Part shown: one piece after another, positions 1-10,599 of the stretch
How positions within the stretch are numbered: the first letter of the stretch is position 1
Layout: the number at the start of each line of letters is the position of its first letter
NCBI GenBank assembly: GCA_964016875.1
Contig: OZ024721.1
Span: 36,064,823 to 36,128,822 of the forward strand
Direction: 5' to 3'
Length of the DNA stretch: 64,000 bases
From: Fallopia convolvulus
Taxonomy: Eukaryota > Streptophyta > Magnoliopsida > Caryophyllales > Polygonaceae
Position numbers and translations under genes: made by a program
Notes under the pieces: model-generated
Database searches by the model: none
The model's input: only the letters and a program-made list of their open reading frames with translations
Told to the model about the DNA's origin: nothing

Positions 1-700
1 AAAGAAGTGTAATTGTGTAAGAGAGTTGTATTGGTGACGAGAGTGAATAAAATTTCTTTGGGGTAGTAGTATAGCCCAATTGGAGAATCAGTCGTTCGCA
101 AAAATTATGGCTCACGTGTGTTTAGCGGAGGGTTGGCTTCGATGGGCGGAGGCTCAAGTGCGTCACTTGTCGAGACTGTCCTCCGATCATTGCCCCTTCC
201 CTTGTGTCCTTTTGTCCGACCAATAAGTTGAATAGAAGGAGATGATCCTTTCGTTTTGAAGCTGTGTGGCTTTCTCATCCTAGTTTTGACGATAAGATTA
301 AGGACTTTTTGTATAGTGAGATGGATACGCTAGATGCTTTAGCGGCGTTGAAGGAGAGCCTGCTAGTTTGGAATAGAAAGGTTTTTGGGAATGTTCATGA
401 ATGCATAAAGTAGTTAATGGACCGACTTGATGGTATTCAGCATAGATTTGGCATGTATTGTTCGGAAGCTCTCCTTGAATCGGAGGCCAAGGTTCACCAA
501 GATTTTGAGTTAGTGCTTGATCAGGAGGAGGTGTTGTGGTTTCAGAAATCCATAGAGTAGTGGCTTACGCTTGGTGACCGGAATGCGTTCTTTTTTCATA
601 CTTCAACTATTATTAGGAGGAAACATAACATAATAGAATACCTTAAGGCCGGATAGAGAAGACAGATGGGTTAATAAAGGAAAGAGGAGTGTAGGATCGT
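1..700 (+). pseudogene. L1-type LINE fragment (end of endonuclease to start of reverse transcriptase)
   Basis: Translation with tolerated stops and shifts gives a typical plant L1 ORF2 segment. It has the end of the AP-endonuclease (SSDHCPF near 180), a linker (FRFEAVWLSHPSFDD near 265), and the pre-RT block (VLWFQKS, then GDRNAFFFHTSTIIRRKHN near 535-625, DGRW near 660). These blocks are characteristic of plant non-LTR retrotransposon ORF2. Two in-frame TAG codons (near 411 and 558) stand where the family has coding residues. The fragment is cut by the window edge on the left and stops at a copia LTR on the right. Family identification is confident; exact ends are not. Confidence 0.75.
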
Positions 701-1459
701 TAGTATGTCTAGGTCGCCGACCTCAACTAAGTCGTCGACCTCTTAAGTAAATGCAGTGGAAATAAACTACAAGAAAGACTTACTTGCACACAATGATTTT
801 TTTATAGTGGAAACACTTGATCGATGAACTCTATCAATCAAGTGTGAAAACCACTCCCTTCCAAGTTCTCGCTGGGAAGGATTAAAAGTCGTAGCTTGCT
901 TTATTGATCTTTTGGATTGTTTACAAGAACACCCTGGATCTAGACCTACTTCCCAAGCACTCTAGAACTCGTGGTGAACCGAGTAACTACAACCCTCAAA
1001 CTTTTCGAACAAGCCTACGTCTCTCGAACTCTCGTTTTCTTTCTTTCTTAATACAAAAATGGAGTATGCGTTCGTGAGTAATCTAACCTGAAGCCTTAGC
1101 TTAAATACACACAAACTAGATCAGATAAAAGAGAATAATATGTTCCAATTTGGTTATGGCAAGATATTATTTCTTTTATCCTTACAAAATCATCCTAAGC
1201 ATAAGATAAGATTACAATACAAATGGCTTAGGGCAAAGGCAATAATCGGCTAACAATATAATCCTCATGAGATCTTTCCTAAAACAAGATTATACTATCC
1301 AAACTCCAAAGATCTCACACGTCTTCAAGATCTCCGAGATTTGCCTTCAACACACGTCGACGACCTGACTGACGTTGGCGACTCTATTCAAAGACTCGAG
1401 GTCATTCACGTGGTAGACATTTGGAACCATCAAAATCAAAGCCTCCAACTTTTCTAACA
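700..1459 (-). repeat. 3' LTR of the SIRE-like copia element
   Basis: On the minus strand a purine-rich tract is followed directly by TGTTAGAAAAGTTGG, an LTR start with the usual TG, at 1459. The LTR then runs leftwards through non-coding sequence to about 700-750, where LINE sequence begins. The inner edge (1459) is well defined; the outer edge is approximate because no partner LTR is available. The motif GTCGACGACCTGA-like recurs at both ends of this block (about 709-745 and 1356-1385). Confidence 0.6.
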
Positions 1460-1475
1460 AATTCCCCCTTTTTGA
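1460..1475 (-). other. Polypurine tract of the SIRE-like copia element
   Basis: The minus strand reads TCAAAAAGGGGGAATT immediately before the LTR start TGTTAG. A purine tract abutting the 3' LTR is the primer site for plus-strand synthesis and fixes the element's orientation. Confidence 0.7.
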
Positions 1476-1868
1476 TGGTGACAAACTCCTTTCATCTTGT
1501 ATAAACATGGAAAGGCCAAATATAGAACAAAATATTTAATACCAAGTTTGCCAAAAGTTCCCCCTAAGTTGGATAACCCGCATGTAATTCAGCATAGATA
1601 TTCCCATTATTTTATCTACCCCCAGCCTTTCCCCCTTTTGGCATCATCAAAAAGAGCAACTCTAAATAACCATGCAAAAAGAAATAATCAAAAGAGGGTA
1701 AATAAAGAAATTATCCAACGTACACACAAAAACCACAACAACAAGAGCAAAATAGTCTTAAACATGCCACAGAGAAAACAAAAACACATAAATGAAACCG
1801 AAGAGATGTTTTTGAGATAGTAGATGTTCTAGGAAAAAGTAAAGGGAACTGGATGTCAGCCACTCGAG

Positions 1869-3748
1869 CTAAGTCACTGACTTAGTCAGGTCATGAAGCG
1901 CAACAGATAAGTCATGAACATCAGCCTGGAGCGCAGTTTGACCCTTCAAGAGTTTTCCAACCTTCTCAAGCAAATCCTGGTTCTGGCGTTGAAGATCAAC
2001 TAACATCTGCATAATAGCACCAGGTTGCTCACCTTCCCTTCCTTCAGCATTGATGCCCAACTCAGCATCTTCCATCTCAGCATCCGAAACAACATCCTTT
2101 CCTGCATCCTTTGACACCCATTGATCATCAATTAGTTTGTAACCCATCTTGCGAACGATGTCAGAATTCAGGTGCGGACGTGTTCCACCTCTTCGTCAGC
2201 CTCATACACCTCATGATACAAAAGCACCTTCTTGATGATTGAGCAGTATGGAAGAGCATGTCGAGTACTGTCCTTGATAGATTCCATGTGGAGAAGTAGC
2301 AATCTAGCAAAGTTGACAGGTTCCTTGTTGAGAATTTTATCCATGACAAGAATGTCTTGGATCATAGCAGTGCTCCTCTTTTGCTCTCGGGGAATCAAGT
2401 TACTGATAACCCAAGTAAAAAGAACCTTTCTCTCGGCACACATTAAGTTGGTGGCAAAGGAACCACCTTCGACGTCATGGACATGTGTAGCCGTCTTGAG
2501 CAACTCGGCTGAATCAACTTCCTCAGGCCATGCACCTCTATGATATTCAGCAAATCCCTTGTGCGGCACTTTCAGAAGAGTGGCTAAATCCATACTTGAC
2601 AGTGTAAACTTTTCTCCATTAAGCTCATAATGACCCATAATCGTCTTTTCCCTGTCTTCTACAGTCAACGACCTGTAGAATTCTCTCACCAACCCAGGCT
2701 TAAACTTCTCTTCCTCATGAAACAGACTATCCCATCCTTGAACTGATAATAACTCAGAAACACCCTTTAAACCTGTGGACTCGATGAACTCATCATCCGT
2801 GATGAGTTCCTTAACGAATTCTCGCTCAACCATATTACCTCCTTCACCTTTGATTTTCCCACTACCCTTTTTAGGTTTCCCATTAGCAGCAAGTCGTCCC
2901 TCGGATCCAACGGGTGTGGGAGTCGATTTTCTACCCCTTTTCCCTGTAACCTTAGCACTAGATCCCCTAGTCCTTGGTTTCTTTGACTCCATAGTGATCA
3001 CCACATCATCCTCATCAGATTTTTCAGATTCAAATAATTGCTTAGCAATCTCTTCTTTTGATTTTTGCCTAGAGGATGGCGCAATAGATTTCAAAAGAGA
3101 AAGCTTAGGATCACTGGGAGTACCTTGTTCAGAATCATCTTGACCTTCAATATTCAGTGGCAGGAGAGGTGAATCTGGATTGTCAATGGGGTCGATCACC
3201 TTTCTTGGGTCAATGACCTGTTTTGGGTCATCGACCTGAGCGTTTGTTCCCGCCAAGTGCACAGTAGTCGTCTTCTCCGCGACGACTGGTTCTAATTCCT
3301 TTTCTTGAGACTCCACGGCCTCGATTGATTTCACTACCTCCTGAACGGAATCGAAATCCCCTTGCATGCGTTGAGATTTGGAACTCTCAACTCCGAGCAT
3401 AGACTCGGTCTCATCTTGCTCGTTCTTTGCGGGTTTTGAAGAATTGGGCAGAGATTTTTGTGGAGATGGGGGAAGATTCTCTGTTGAGGTTTGAGTGGGA
3501 GGGATTTCTTGAGGGATTGGAAGAGATTCGGTGGGATTGTGTGAGGATTGGCCCGGTTCTTGAGTTTGGGTTGTTTGGGGGCCTTCGAGCAATAATGGAG
3601 ATGCAGGTTTGTTGGCGTTTTGAATGGCGGCTAAGAGCAGAGCCAAGGTTTGTGGATCAACCACTTTCCCGAGCTTGAGAGCAAGGGTTGGTGGAGTTTC
3701 AGTTCCACGAATGGGGGATGAGGGGTTAGGGTTAGGGTTTGACTCCAT
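1869..3748 (-). pseudogene. Extra ORF downstream of pol in the copia element (plant transposon-protein domain), frameshifted
   Basis: A 526-codon ORF (3748-2168) opens with MESNPNPN and has a long low-complexity half rich in Pro, Ser, Glu and Lys with basic patches (KKPRTRG, KRGRKS). A folded region follows from about residue 305 (WDSLFHEEEKFKPGLVREFY), resembling the putative plant transposon-protein domain often found in SIRE-type elements. A second frame (2147-1869) continues the protein with a coiled-coil-like tail (MLVDLQRQNQDLLEKVGKLL). The two are out of register by one base near 2165, so a single-base indel broke a protein of about 620 residues. It occupies the 'env-like' position of SIRE elements, but I see no signal peptide or membrane span, so the role is unknown. 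Confidence 0.65.
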
Positions 3749-4541
3749 TGAAGAAGAAAGGTTAGAGCTTTTTGGGAGAGAAAAGAAATTGGAGAGAGAT
3801 TGAGAAGAGCAAGAGAGCTAGAATAATGCAGGAGAGAGAGTGTACCTTTTGATCAATATTCTTCTTAATATTTATGCTTGAATTGTAGATGAGTTGATGG
3901 GAACTAGATCTTTGCAATATCTTTTATTCAATGCAACTGAAAAGGCGATTTCCTTTTTAAAAGATTTCGAGATTTTTGAAAAGATACCATTGGAGAAAGG
4001 TGATTCTTGTCTTACTCCGAAACTGATGTTCTCAACCTGGTCTGCGTCAACCACTTAACTAGCAAATTTTCAACATTCCCATGTGATGCATAGTCACTAA
4101 CCTTACTCAAGTTGCCAACATCCATTGAAAAGAGAATACGCCTATTTCTTTGGGGTTTTGAACAAGGGTGCCAAAGAGAACCAGGGGGAATAATTAATGT
4201 GGATTTGTCAATCATGCAAATAAGTCTTCGTTCATATCAAGACACATAAAGTAAGCTCATAGAGACTCCCTAACATGATAGGCTTGGGTAGGCTATAGAG
4301 TCAACCGTCATTTGTGCTTGTAATGAAGGTTAGGAACATTAGGTTTTGACTCTTTTAGGCTCAAAGAATGGTTTCAATATGCACTTAAGACATAACTCAA
4401 GAAGCAAAGAATGAAGACATTATGATGTGCATGGTTCATGTGTATGTAACAAGGAAGCATTCAAATTTAACACCTCAAGATCATAAAACTTTTGAATCAT
4501 AGATAGAGTATCTAATCTAGCCAATCATTGAGGGAAATAGA
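3749..4541. other. Non-coding spacer between pol and the extra ORF
   Basis: About 790 bases inside the copia element. Only short frames occur and none is recognisable. This is the usual position of a non-coding spacer in SIRE-like elements. Confidence 0.5.
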
Positions 4542-5945
4542 TTAGTTTAGGGAAATCATACCTAGCTCCATGCGGAACTGTATGAAGGGTTCACGATTGA
4601 GAGCCTTAGTGAATATATCAGCACGTTGTTCACTTGTTCGACAGAAATCCATGGTCACCAACCCTTTCTCAACACAGTCACGAAGAAAGTGATGACGTAT
4701 CTCGATATGCTTGGTTTGTGAGTGTTGTACATGATTCTTTGAGATGTTGATGGCGCTTGTATTGTCACATAGAATAGGTATGCCATCATACTTCAAGCCA
4801 AAGTCATGAAGTTGTTGCTTGAGCCATAGAAGTTGGGCGTAGCACGCGGCAACGACGATGTACTCAACTTCTGCAATAGAGAGAGCAACTGAATTCTGCT
4901 TCTTGGACCCCCATGAAACAAGACATGGTTCAAGTAATTGAGCCATTCCAGAAGTGCTCTTACGATCAACCTTGTTCCCAGCAAAATCAGCATCCGTGTA
5001 TCCGACTAGACCGAAGTCACAAGAAGTTGATTACCATAAGCACAAATCGTCAGAACCTTTGAGATACCTTAGGATTCTCTTAACAGCCTTGAGATGATAT
5101 TCTCTTGGATCGGACTGAAATCTAGCACATAAGCATACGCTAAACATGACGTCCGGTCTGCTTGCCGTGAGGTATAGTAGTGAACCTATAATACCTCGAT
5201 ACAAAGTCTGGTCAACCTTCTTCTCATTCTCATCTTTTCCTAAAGAAGTGGTGGGGGAGATAGATGTATCAAAGGATTTTGAATTATCCAAGCCAAACTT
5301 CTTGACACACTCCCTGAGGTACTTTTATTGATTTACTCTTGTACCCTCACTTCCTTGAACAACTTGAAGTCCTAAAAAGAACTTAAGTTCACCAACCATA
5401 CTCATTTCAAATTCACTGGCCATGAGTTTGGTGAACTTATTCACGAGTTTATCATTTGTAGAACAAAAGATGATGTCGTCAACGTAGACCTGCACAACCA
5501 GAGTGTGCTTTCCCTCTTTAAGAAGAAAAAGGGTCTTATCCACTTTTGCTCGAACATATCCGTGTTGTAGCAAGAACTGAGAGAGCCTGTCATACCAAGC
5601 TCGATGCGCTTGCTTCAATCCATAAAGTGCTTTGCCGAGTTTGAAAACATGATCCGGGTGGGTGACGTCTTCGAAGCCTGGGTTTTTTTCTACAAAAACT
5701 TCTTCTTTAAGAAAGCCATTTAGAAAGGCGGTCTTAACGTCCATTTGTTGAAGCTTGAAACCATGATGAGCTGAATAAGCAATCAAGAGACGAATTGCCT
5801 CTAGACGTGCCACGAGAGCGAATGTCTCATCATAATCTATCCCTTCTTGTTGGTTATACCCCTTAACCATAAGTCTTGTTTTGTTCCTCACAACGTTTCC
5901 AGAATCATCAAGCTTATTTTTGAATACCCAACGTGTTCCAATCAT
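4542..5945 (-). pseudogene. Copia reverse transcriptase and RNase H
   Basis: The reverse transcriptase core is read from 5945 to 5325: IGTRWVFKNK, LEAIRLLIAYSAHHGF, QMDVKTAFLNG, and the catalytic YVDD box (VYVDDIIF). The frame then stops (TGA near 5329) and resumes at 5291 with RGIIGSLLYLTASRPDVMF. RNase H follows after another break (4946-4542): SIAEVEY, LCDNTSAI, KHIEIRHHFLRD, ADIFTKAL. All are standard RVT_2 and copia RNase H motifs. Interruptions make it non-functional. Confidence 0.85.
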
Positions 5946-6040
5946 AGTTATGTCTTTGGGTCGTGGAACTAGGTGCCAAACCTTGTTTCTCTCAAACTGA
6001 TGAAGTTATTCTTGCATAGCACACACCCAATCTGGATCTT

Positions 6041-7410
6041 TTAGAGCTTGATCCATATTCTTGGGTTCCATAATAGAGAGAAATGCATTGAAAGCACGGA
6101 AATTCTGAAGTGACGAACTGTTTGAACACCTTTTGAGTAATCAGAGATGATGTTGGTTACTAGATGAGCATCTTTCTGCTGATAGTGCAAGTGAAGCAGA
6201 GTGAGGTCAACCACCTCACTATTATGATCCTGCTCGGTGTTGGAATTATCGATCTCTGTAGCTTCTACACTTTGATCGGGCTCAACATTAGCAACATCTT
6301 CATTTTCTTCTATTTCTTCTAGAGCTGGCATATCAGAATTGTCTGGGTCATCCACTTGTTCGGGGTTGACAACCTTTGGAACCTGAACAACTTCCACAAC
6401 ACGAAATTCTGACTCATCACAAAGATGAAAACCCAGATCACCTTCATCTTCGTCGACAATAGAGCTTCCTCCCATAGTGTTCTCATCAAACACAACATGG
6501 ACACTCTCCTCTACTTTTTTAGTTCGCTTGTTGAAGACTTTGTAGGCCTTGCTATGTTGAGAGTAGCCCACGACGGTTCCTTCATCACTCCTAGCATCCA
6601 TCTTACCCAGATTATCTTTGCCATTATTATGTACGAAATATTTGCAACCAAATGTACGCAAGTGAGCAACGTTAGGTTTTCTTCCTCTCAAAAGCTCATA
6701 TGGTGTTTTCCCAAGAAGAGGACGCACCATAGCTCGGTTTGGTACATAACAAGCAACATTGATAGCTTCACCCCAGAAATTCCTTGGTAGACCACTCGAG
6801 ATCATCAGAGTTCTCGACATATCCTCTAAAGTTCGGTTCTTTCTCTTAACTACACCATTCTGTTGAGGAGTTCTTGGGGCTGAAAAATTGTGACCTACAC
6901 CATTTTCTTTGCAAAAGTCTAGGAACTGAGCATTTTCAAATTCTGTGCCATGATCAGATCGGATAGAAACCAAAGGTACTCCAACCACCTTTTCTATTAA
7001 CTTCCTCCATGATCAGATCGGATAGAAACCAAAGGTACTCCAACCACCTGGTCTTTAGAAGACAAGAAAAACACCCAAGTATACCGTGAAAAATCATCAA
7101 CAATAACATAAACATATCTATTACCTCCTCGACTTTTCACACGCATAGGTCCACAAAGATCCATATGAATTAATTCTAAAGGATTAGATGTACTTACCTC
7201 CTTTTTCAATTGAAATGAAGATCTAACCTGTTTCCCTTTCACACAAGCTTCACATATTTCATACTTATTTGGATCAATCTTAGGTAACCCACGTACCAAT
7301 TCCTGATTGTGAAGTTTGTTGATAAGTTGTAGACTTGCATGACCAAATTTGTTGTTCCAGAGGTTGGCAATATCTTCGACCACTTGAAAACACAACTTTT
7401 CTTTAGGCAA
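6041..7410 (-). pseudogene. Copia integrase, split by a 59-bp tandem duplication
   Basis: The first part (7410-6997) contains the pre-integrase zinc-binding region (GHASLQLINKLHN, CEACVKGKQ) and the first catalytic Asp (MDLCGPM, VDDFSRYTWV). The second (6988-6041) restarts with the repeated segment VPLVSIRSDHG and continues through the last catalytic residues (APRTPQQNGVVKRKNRT) into the C-terminal GYSQHSKAYKVFN block. The break coincides exactly with duplicated DNA, so the duplication caused the frame loss. Beyond about 6190 the frame degenerates. Confidence 0.85.
6949..7049. repeat. 59-bp-period tandem duplication inside the integrase
   Basis: A stretch beginning CATGATCAGATCGG at 6949 recurs at 7008. 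Forty-one to forty-two bases are identical, with 17 bases of other sequence between them. The encoded peptide VPLVSIRSDHG occurs in both halves of the broken integrase. Confidence 0.9.
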
Positions 7411-7789
7411 GAGCCAGGGAACAACTTTATAAAGATTGTTCTCACAATTCCCTTCAGAAGATTCTTACCTGATCTAACATCAATTACTTGACATCCATGA
7501 GAATCAAAAACCACTTGATAGAGATTGTTAGCACATAGTTTGGAAACACTTAAAAGATTGTATCTAAGACCTTTGTCATAACTGACGTTCTTGACACAAA
7601 AGTTCTTAGAGATTCTTACCTTTCCAACACCTACGACTTGTCCCTTACCGTTATTACCGAAGGTTATGTTGCTACCTTATTGTTGATGAAGTGAGATGAA
7701 TGAATCAAAGCTTCCGGTCATATGAGTTGGACACGCACTATCGAAGAACCAGGGACCGTTTCCTCTCACTTCATTCTGCAAAGTAAAAG

Positions 7790-8089
7790 TCAGTTTTTAC
7801 GAACCCAGAGTTGCTTAACAACTCTTCTGAGTTGGACAACGTGATGATTTTCAGAACATCTTTCGTTATAAACTCTCTTAGGATCTATGGTAGCCTCACG
7901 TTCATGAGCATCCCAAAGTCCATAAGATTTGCTATCCCTTTTCTTTTTCCTGCACTCATGTTGAAGATGACCTTCTTTTCCACAATACAAACAAGTTTTA
8001 TGACTCTTAAGACCAACATACTTACTATACCCAGGATAGACCTGTTTATTCTTAATACAAGCTTGAAAGTCAATTTTTGATGGCTTCAA
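7790..8089 (-). pseudogene. Copia gag C-terminal zinc knuckle
   Basis: The frame contains CLYCGKEGHLQHEC, a CCHC zinc knuckle of retroelement Gag (C-x2-C-x4-H-x4-C), in a Lys-rich context. This is the nucleic-acid-binding end of Gag. Upstream Gag is missing: from about 8100 the frame ends and LINE RNase H coding sequence follows. The interval 7411-7789 holds further decayed sequence, probably protease and linker, that I cannot assign precisely. Confidence 0.7.
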
Positions 8090-8179
8090 GTTCTCAACTT
8101 ATTTCTTCCAAATTTTGTGTGCTTTCTGTCTTGAATACCAAAGTCGCTTACCTTTTCCTAGGTTCCCCAACTCGGAAGT

Positions 8180-9725
8180 GGTCTGAATTCGTTTCGATCC
8201 AAGAGCAACTGTCTCACCATTTTCATCTCTAGCAATAAACCTAATTCCATATCCATTCTTAGTGATCGAAGCATCAGTACTAATTTTGATCATGCCTTAG
8301 ACCGGTTTATGCTATTTCACCTCCTCAGATTGAATGTCATTATAAGCGAGAACAGCCGCAAAGACATGAGCAGAGATTATCCTAGAGATCCTTGCCATTT
8401 GCAATGACTTCATTAGGATGCATCGTTTTGCCTTCAAAAATTCTCAAATTACGTCCTCACTAGATCCCCCACAATATATCAGCCCAAAGCGCAATCATGT
8501 CTCCTTAAAAGTTTTTTTGCAGCTGTTCTAGAATGTTAATCAGGTTACATGATGAAAAACGGAGCTTGTTTAAATTAGGAACCTTTTTCCACACTCTTTG
8601 TGCAGCTGGACACCAAAGAAGAGCATGGGAACCTATCTCAGACCTGCCGCACACATCACACAAATCATCCCGAATGATAGAACGTCGAGCTAATTTTGCT
8701 TTGACGGGCAGCAATTTAGAGCAAGCTCTCCAAATAAGAGAAAGGACCTTTGGGATGGATTTAATCTTCCAAATCTTCCTCCAAATCAAAGACGTGTCGG
8801 TCGAAGAAGAGGAAGAACCACGCCCTAAGATTTCTGGATCATTAGAAAGCAAAGAGTATTAGCCGGACCGAACAGAAAAATTACCATCAGTCGTGTGATA
8901 CCACATCAAATCGTCAAGACCAGGTTGATCAAAGAGTCGGATTTGTTGTATGTAATCAACATCAAAAGCACAAAAGTTTTCCTTAAGGAACTGAAGTCTC
9001 CAAGAGCTAGTCGACCAATCAATCAGATCACTCACCCGAAGAAGAGGATCGCCTCCTTTAAATTGCCTAGCACCTTGAAATTGTTCAGTCGAGGAATCCA
9101 TTTTGACTCCCAAACATTCAGAGAAGTTCCATTACCAACACTCTAGAAACATCCTAAATCAAACGCCTTCCTTCCCTTAATAATCTACAACCATGTATAG
9201 CTTGGATTAATTCTAAGGCGAGCATCCAGAAAATGACATCGGGGGAAATACTTTGCCTTAAGAAGTTTGGCTATAAGAGAGTGCGGATTTTGCATAATAT
9301 ACCAGCCTTGCCTAGCAAGTAGAGAGGTATTGAAAAGTTCCATATCTCGAAAGCCCATGCCACTTTCACTCTTAGGCAAACAAAGCTTCTTCCATTTACA
9401 CCAGTGGACTGAATTCTTGCCACCTTGAGAGCCCCACCAAAAACTACAAAAAAGTTGTTCAGTCTCTTTGCAAAGACCGACTGGGAGAGTAAAGCATGAC
9501 ATTGTGTATGTTGGAATAGCCTGAGCAATCGACTTGATGAGCACCTCCTTCCCTGCCCTGGATAAATATTTTCTCTTCCAACCCCCTATTCTCTTCCAAA
9601 TTCTTTCTTTAACTTGCCTAAAAATCACCTTTTTTGATCTCCCAACCATGGTAGGAAGACTAAGGTATTTCTCATGTTTATCCACCTCCTTTACTCCTAA
9701 AATTTGTTGAATCTCATATCGTCTA
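8180..9725 (-). pseudogene. LINE ORF2 3' half: end of RT, zinc-binding RVT domain, RNase H start
   Basis: Minus-strand frames follow the order of plant L1 ORF2. At 9725-9185 are ILGVKEVDKHEKYLSLPTMV, the palm-distal block WKRKYLSRAGKEVLIKSIAQ and FWWGSQGGKNSVHW. At 8852-8505 is the zinc-binding region (WKIKSIPKVLSLIWRACS, DLCDVCGRSEIGSHALLWCP). At 8293-8180 is an RNase H opening (KISTDASITKNGYGIRFIARD). Frames are separated by shifts and stops. RNase H breaks off where copia gag begins. The 5' half of the LINE is absent. Confidence 0.8.
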
Positions 9726-9840
9726 TCAGTGTTAATTAATTAATTAACTAGTAACTAGTTAATTTTAACATAGTTAATAGTGTTAAAAAAGGGATAATGT
9801 TTGGTAGTTAATTTTAACATAGTTAATAGCGTATGGACCG
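9726..9840. repeat. AT-rich spacer with a short direct repeat
   Basis: TAGTTAATTTTAACATAGTTAATAG occurs twice (about 9757 and 9808) beside a TTAATTAATTAATTAACTAG run. No coding potential. Confidence 0.6.
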
Positions 9841-10325
9841 ATGGAGCTGTAATTGGGGACGAGCTGAGGTTGAGGAGCGTATCCTAAAATCTGTTGTTAC
9901 TTGTGGTGCAAGGTTGAGATTTCTTTTGCAGGATGGCTCGTACTTTTTTGTGTACTAATTTTCCGAAGAGTTGGAGCTGTGGTCGGTTCGTATCTGACCG
10001 AGTTGTAATAGGCCAGGTTACTTGGTGCTCTGAGGCTTCTGAAGATCCTTCATGTCGGTGGAGGGAACGTCAACTGTCCATTTCGCACACCCCTGGATGG
10101 GTTAACCTATTTCCGATGGCGCTATTAATCTTAGTGCTTTACTCACTCCGATTCCGATCTCTTTTTGCTCATCTTTTTGAGAATTTGTACTTTATTTAGC
10201 CGTTTCTGCTTGCCTGTAGTGGCTATTCTGTTGACCTTCTTAGCCGCTGCCGTTTTTATAAACGGTCTCTCGGACTATCAATCATGTTTGGTACCCCGAA
10301 TTCTTACAATAAAGAAAAAAAAGGT
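9841..10325 (+). pseudogene. Probable LINE 3' terminal fragment with A-rich tail
   Basis: The sequence encodes a degenerate peptide around VTWCSEASEDPSCRWRERQ, seen again in degenerate form near 32655, consistent with a LINE ORF2 C-terminus. It ends in CAATAAAGAAAAAAAAGG at about 10305-10325, like a LINE polyadenylated 3' end. There is no intact frame. It could instead be unrelated repeated non-coding DNA. Confidence 0.35.
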
Positions 10326-10599
10326 AAAGTGTGCAAGTGACCCTAGTACAAACTCACCCAATACATCTTATATTCATCTCACGAGACACGAGTCCATTAA
10401 AACGCACCCTTGAGCTTTAAATTCTACCGAGTAGAGATGGTAAACCGTGAAAAAACAAATTGTAAGTTTCAAACACACGTCATCAAGCTGACTTTTCATC
10501 GTGTTGAAGGTTTCAGATCAAAAACCTCTTCCCGACATATCTCAATCGCTAAGATACCCTTTCTTCAATTCTCCTCTCAAAGAAATTTCCATTTCCAGT

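Larger units (their letters stand above)
700..8180 (-). mobile_element. Ty1/copia element, SIRE/Maximus-like, 5'-truncated
   Basis: Reading leftwards on the minus strand the order is gag zinc knuckle, integrase, reverse transcriptase, RNase H, a long extra ORF, a polypurine tract and an LTR. Integrase before reverse transcriptase defines copia, and a further large ORF between pol and the 3' LTR is the hallmark of the SIRE/Maximus lineage. No 5' LTR and only the end of gag are present: around 8180 the sequence passes directly into a LINE fragment on the same strand. The reading frames carry stops, a frameshift and a 59-bp duplication, so the element is dead. Lineage is inferred from gene order. 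Confidence 0.8.

Noticed and set aside
2775..3143. Plus-strand frame of 122 codons opposite the copia accessory ORF
   Set aside because: Antisense shadow with no homology or element context.
1869..3748. Viral envelope gene
   Set aside because: Position is 'env-like' for SIRE elements, but no signal peptide, membrane anchor or furin-like site is visible; kept as a transposon ORF.
1..9725. The two LINE fragments (1-700 and 8180-9725) as one LINE split by the copia insertion
   Set aside because: They lie on opposite strands, so a simple insertion cannot have split one element.
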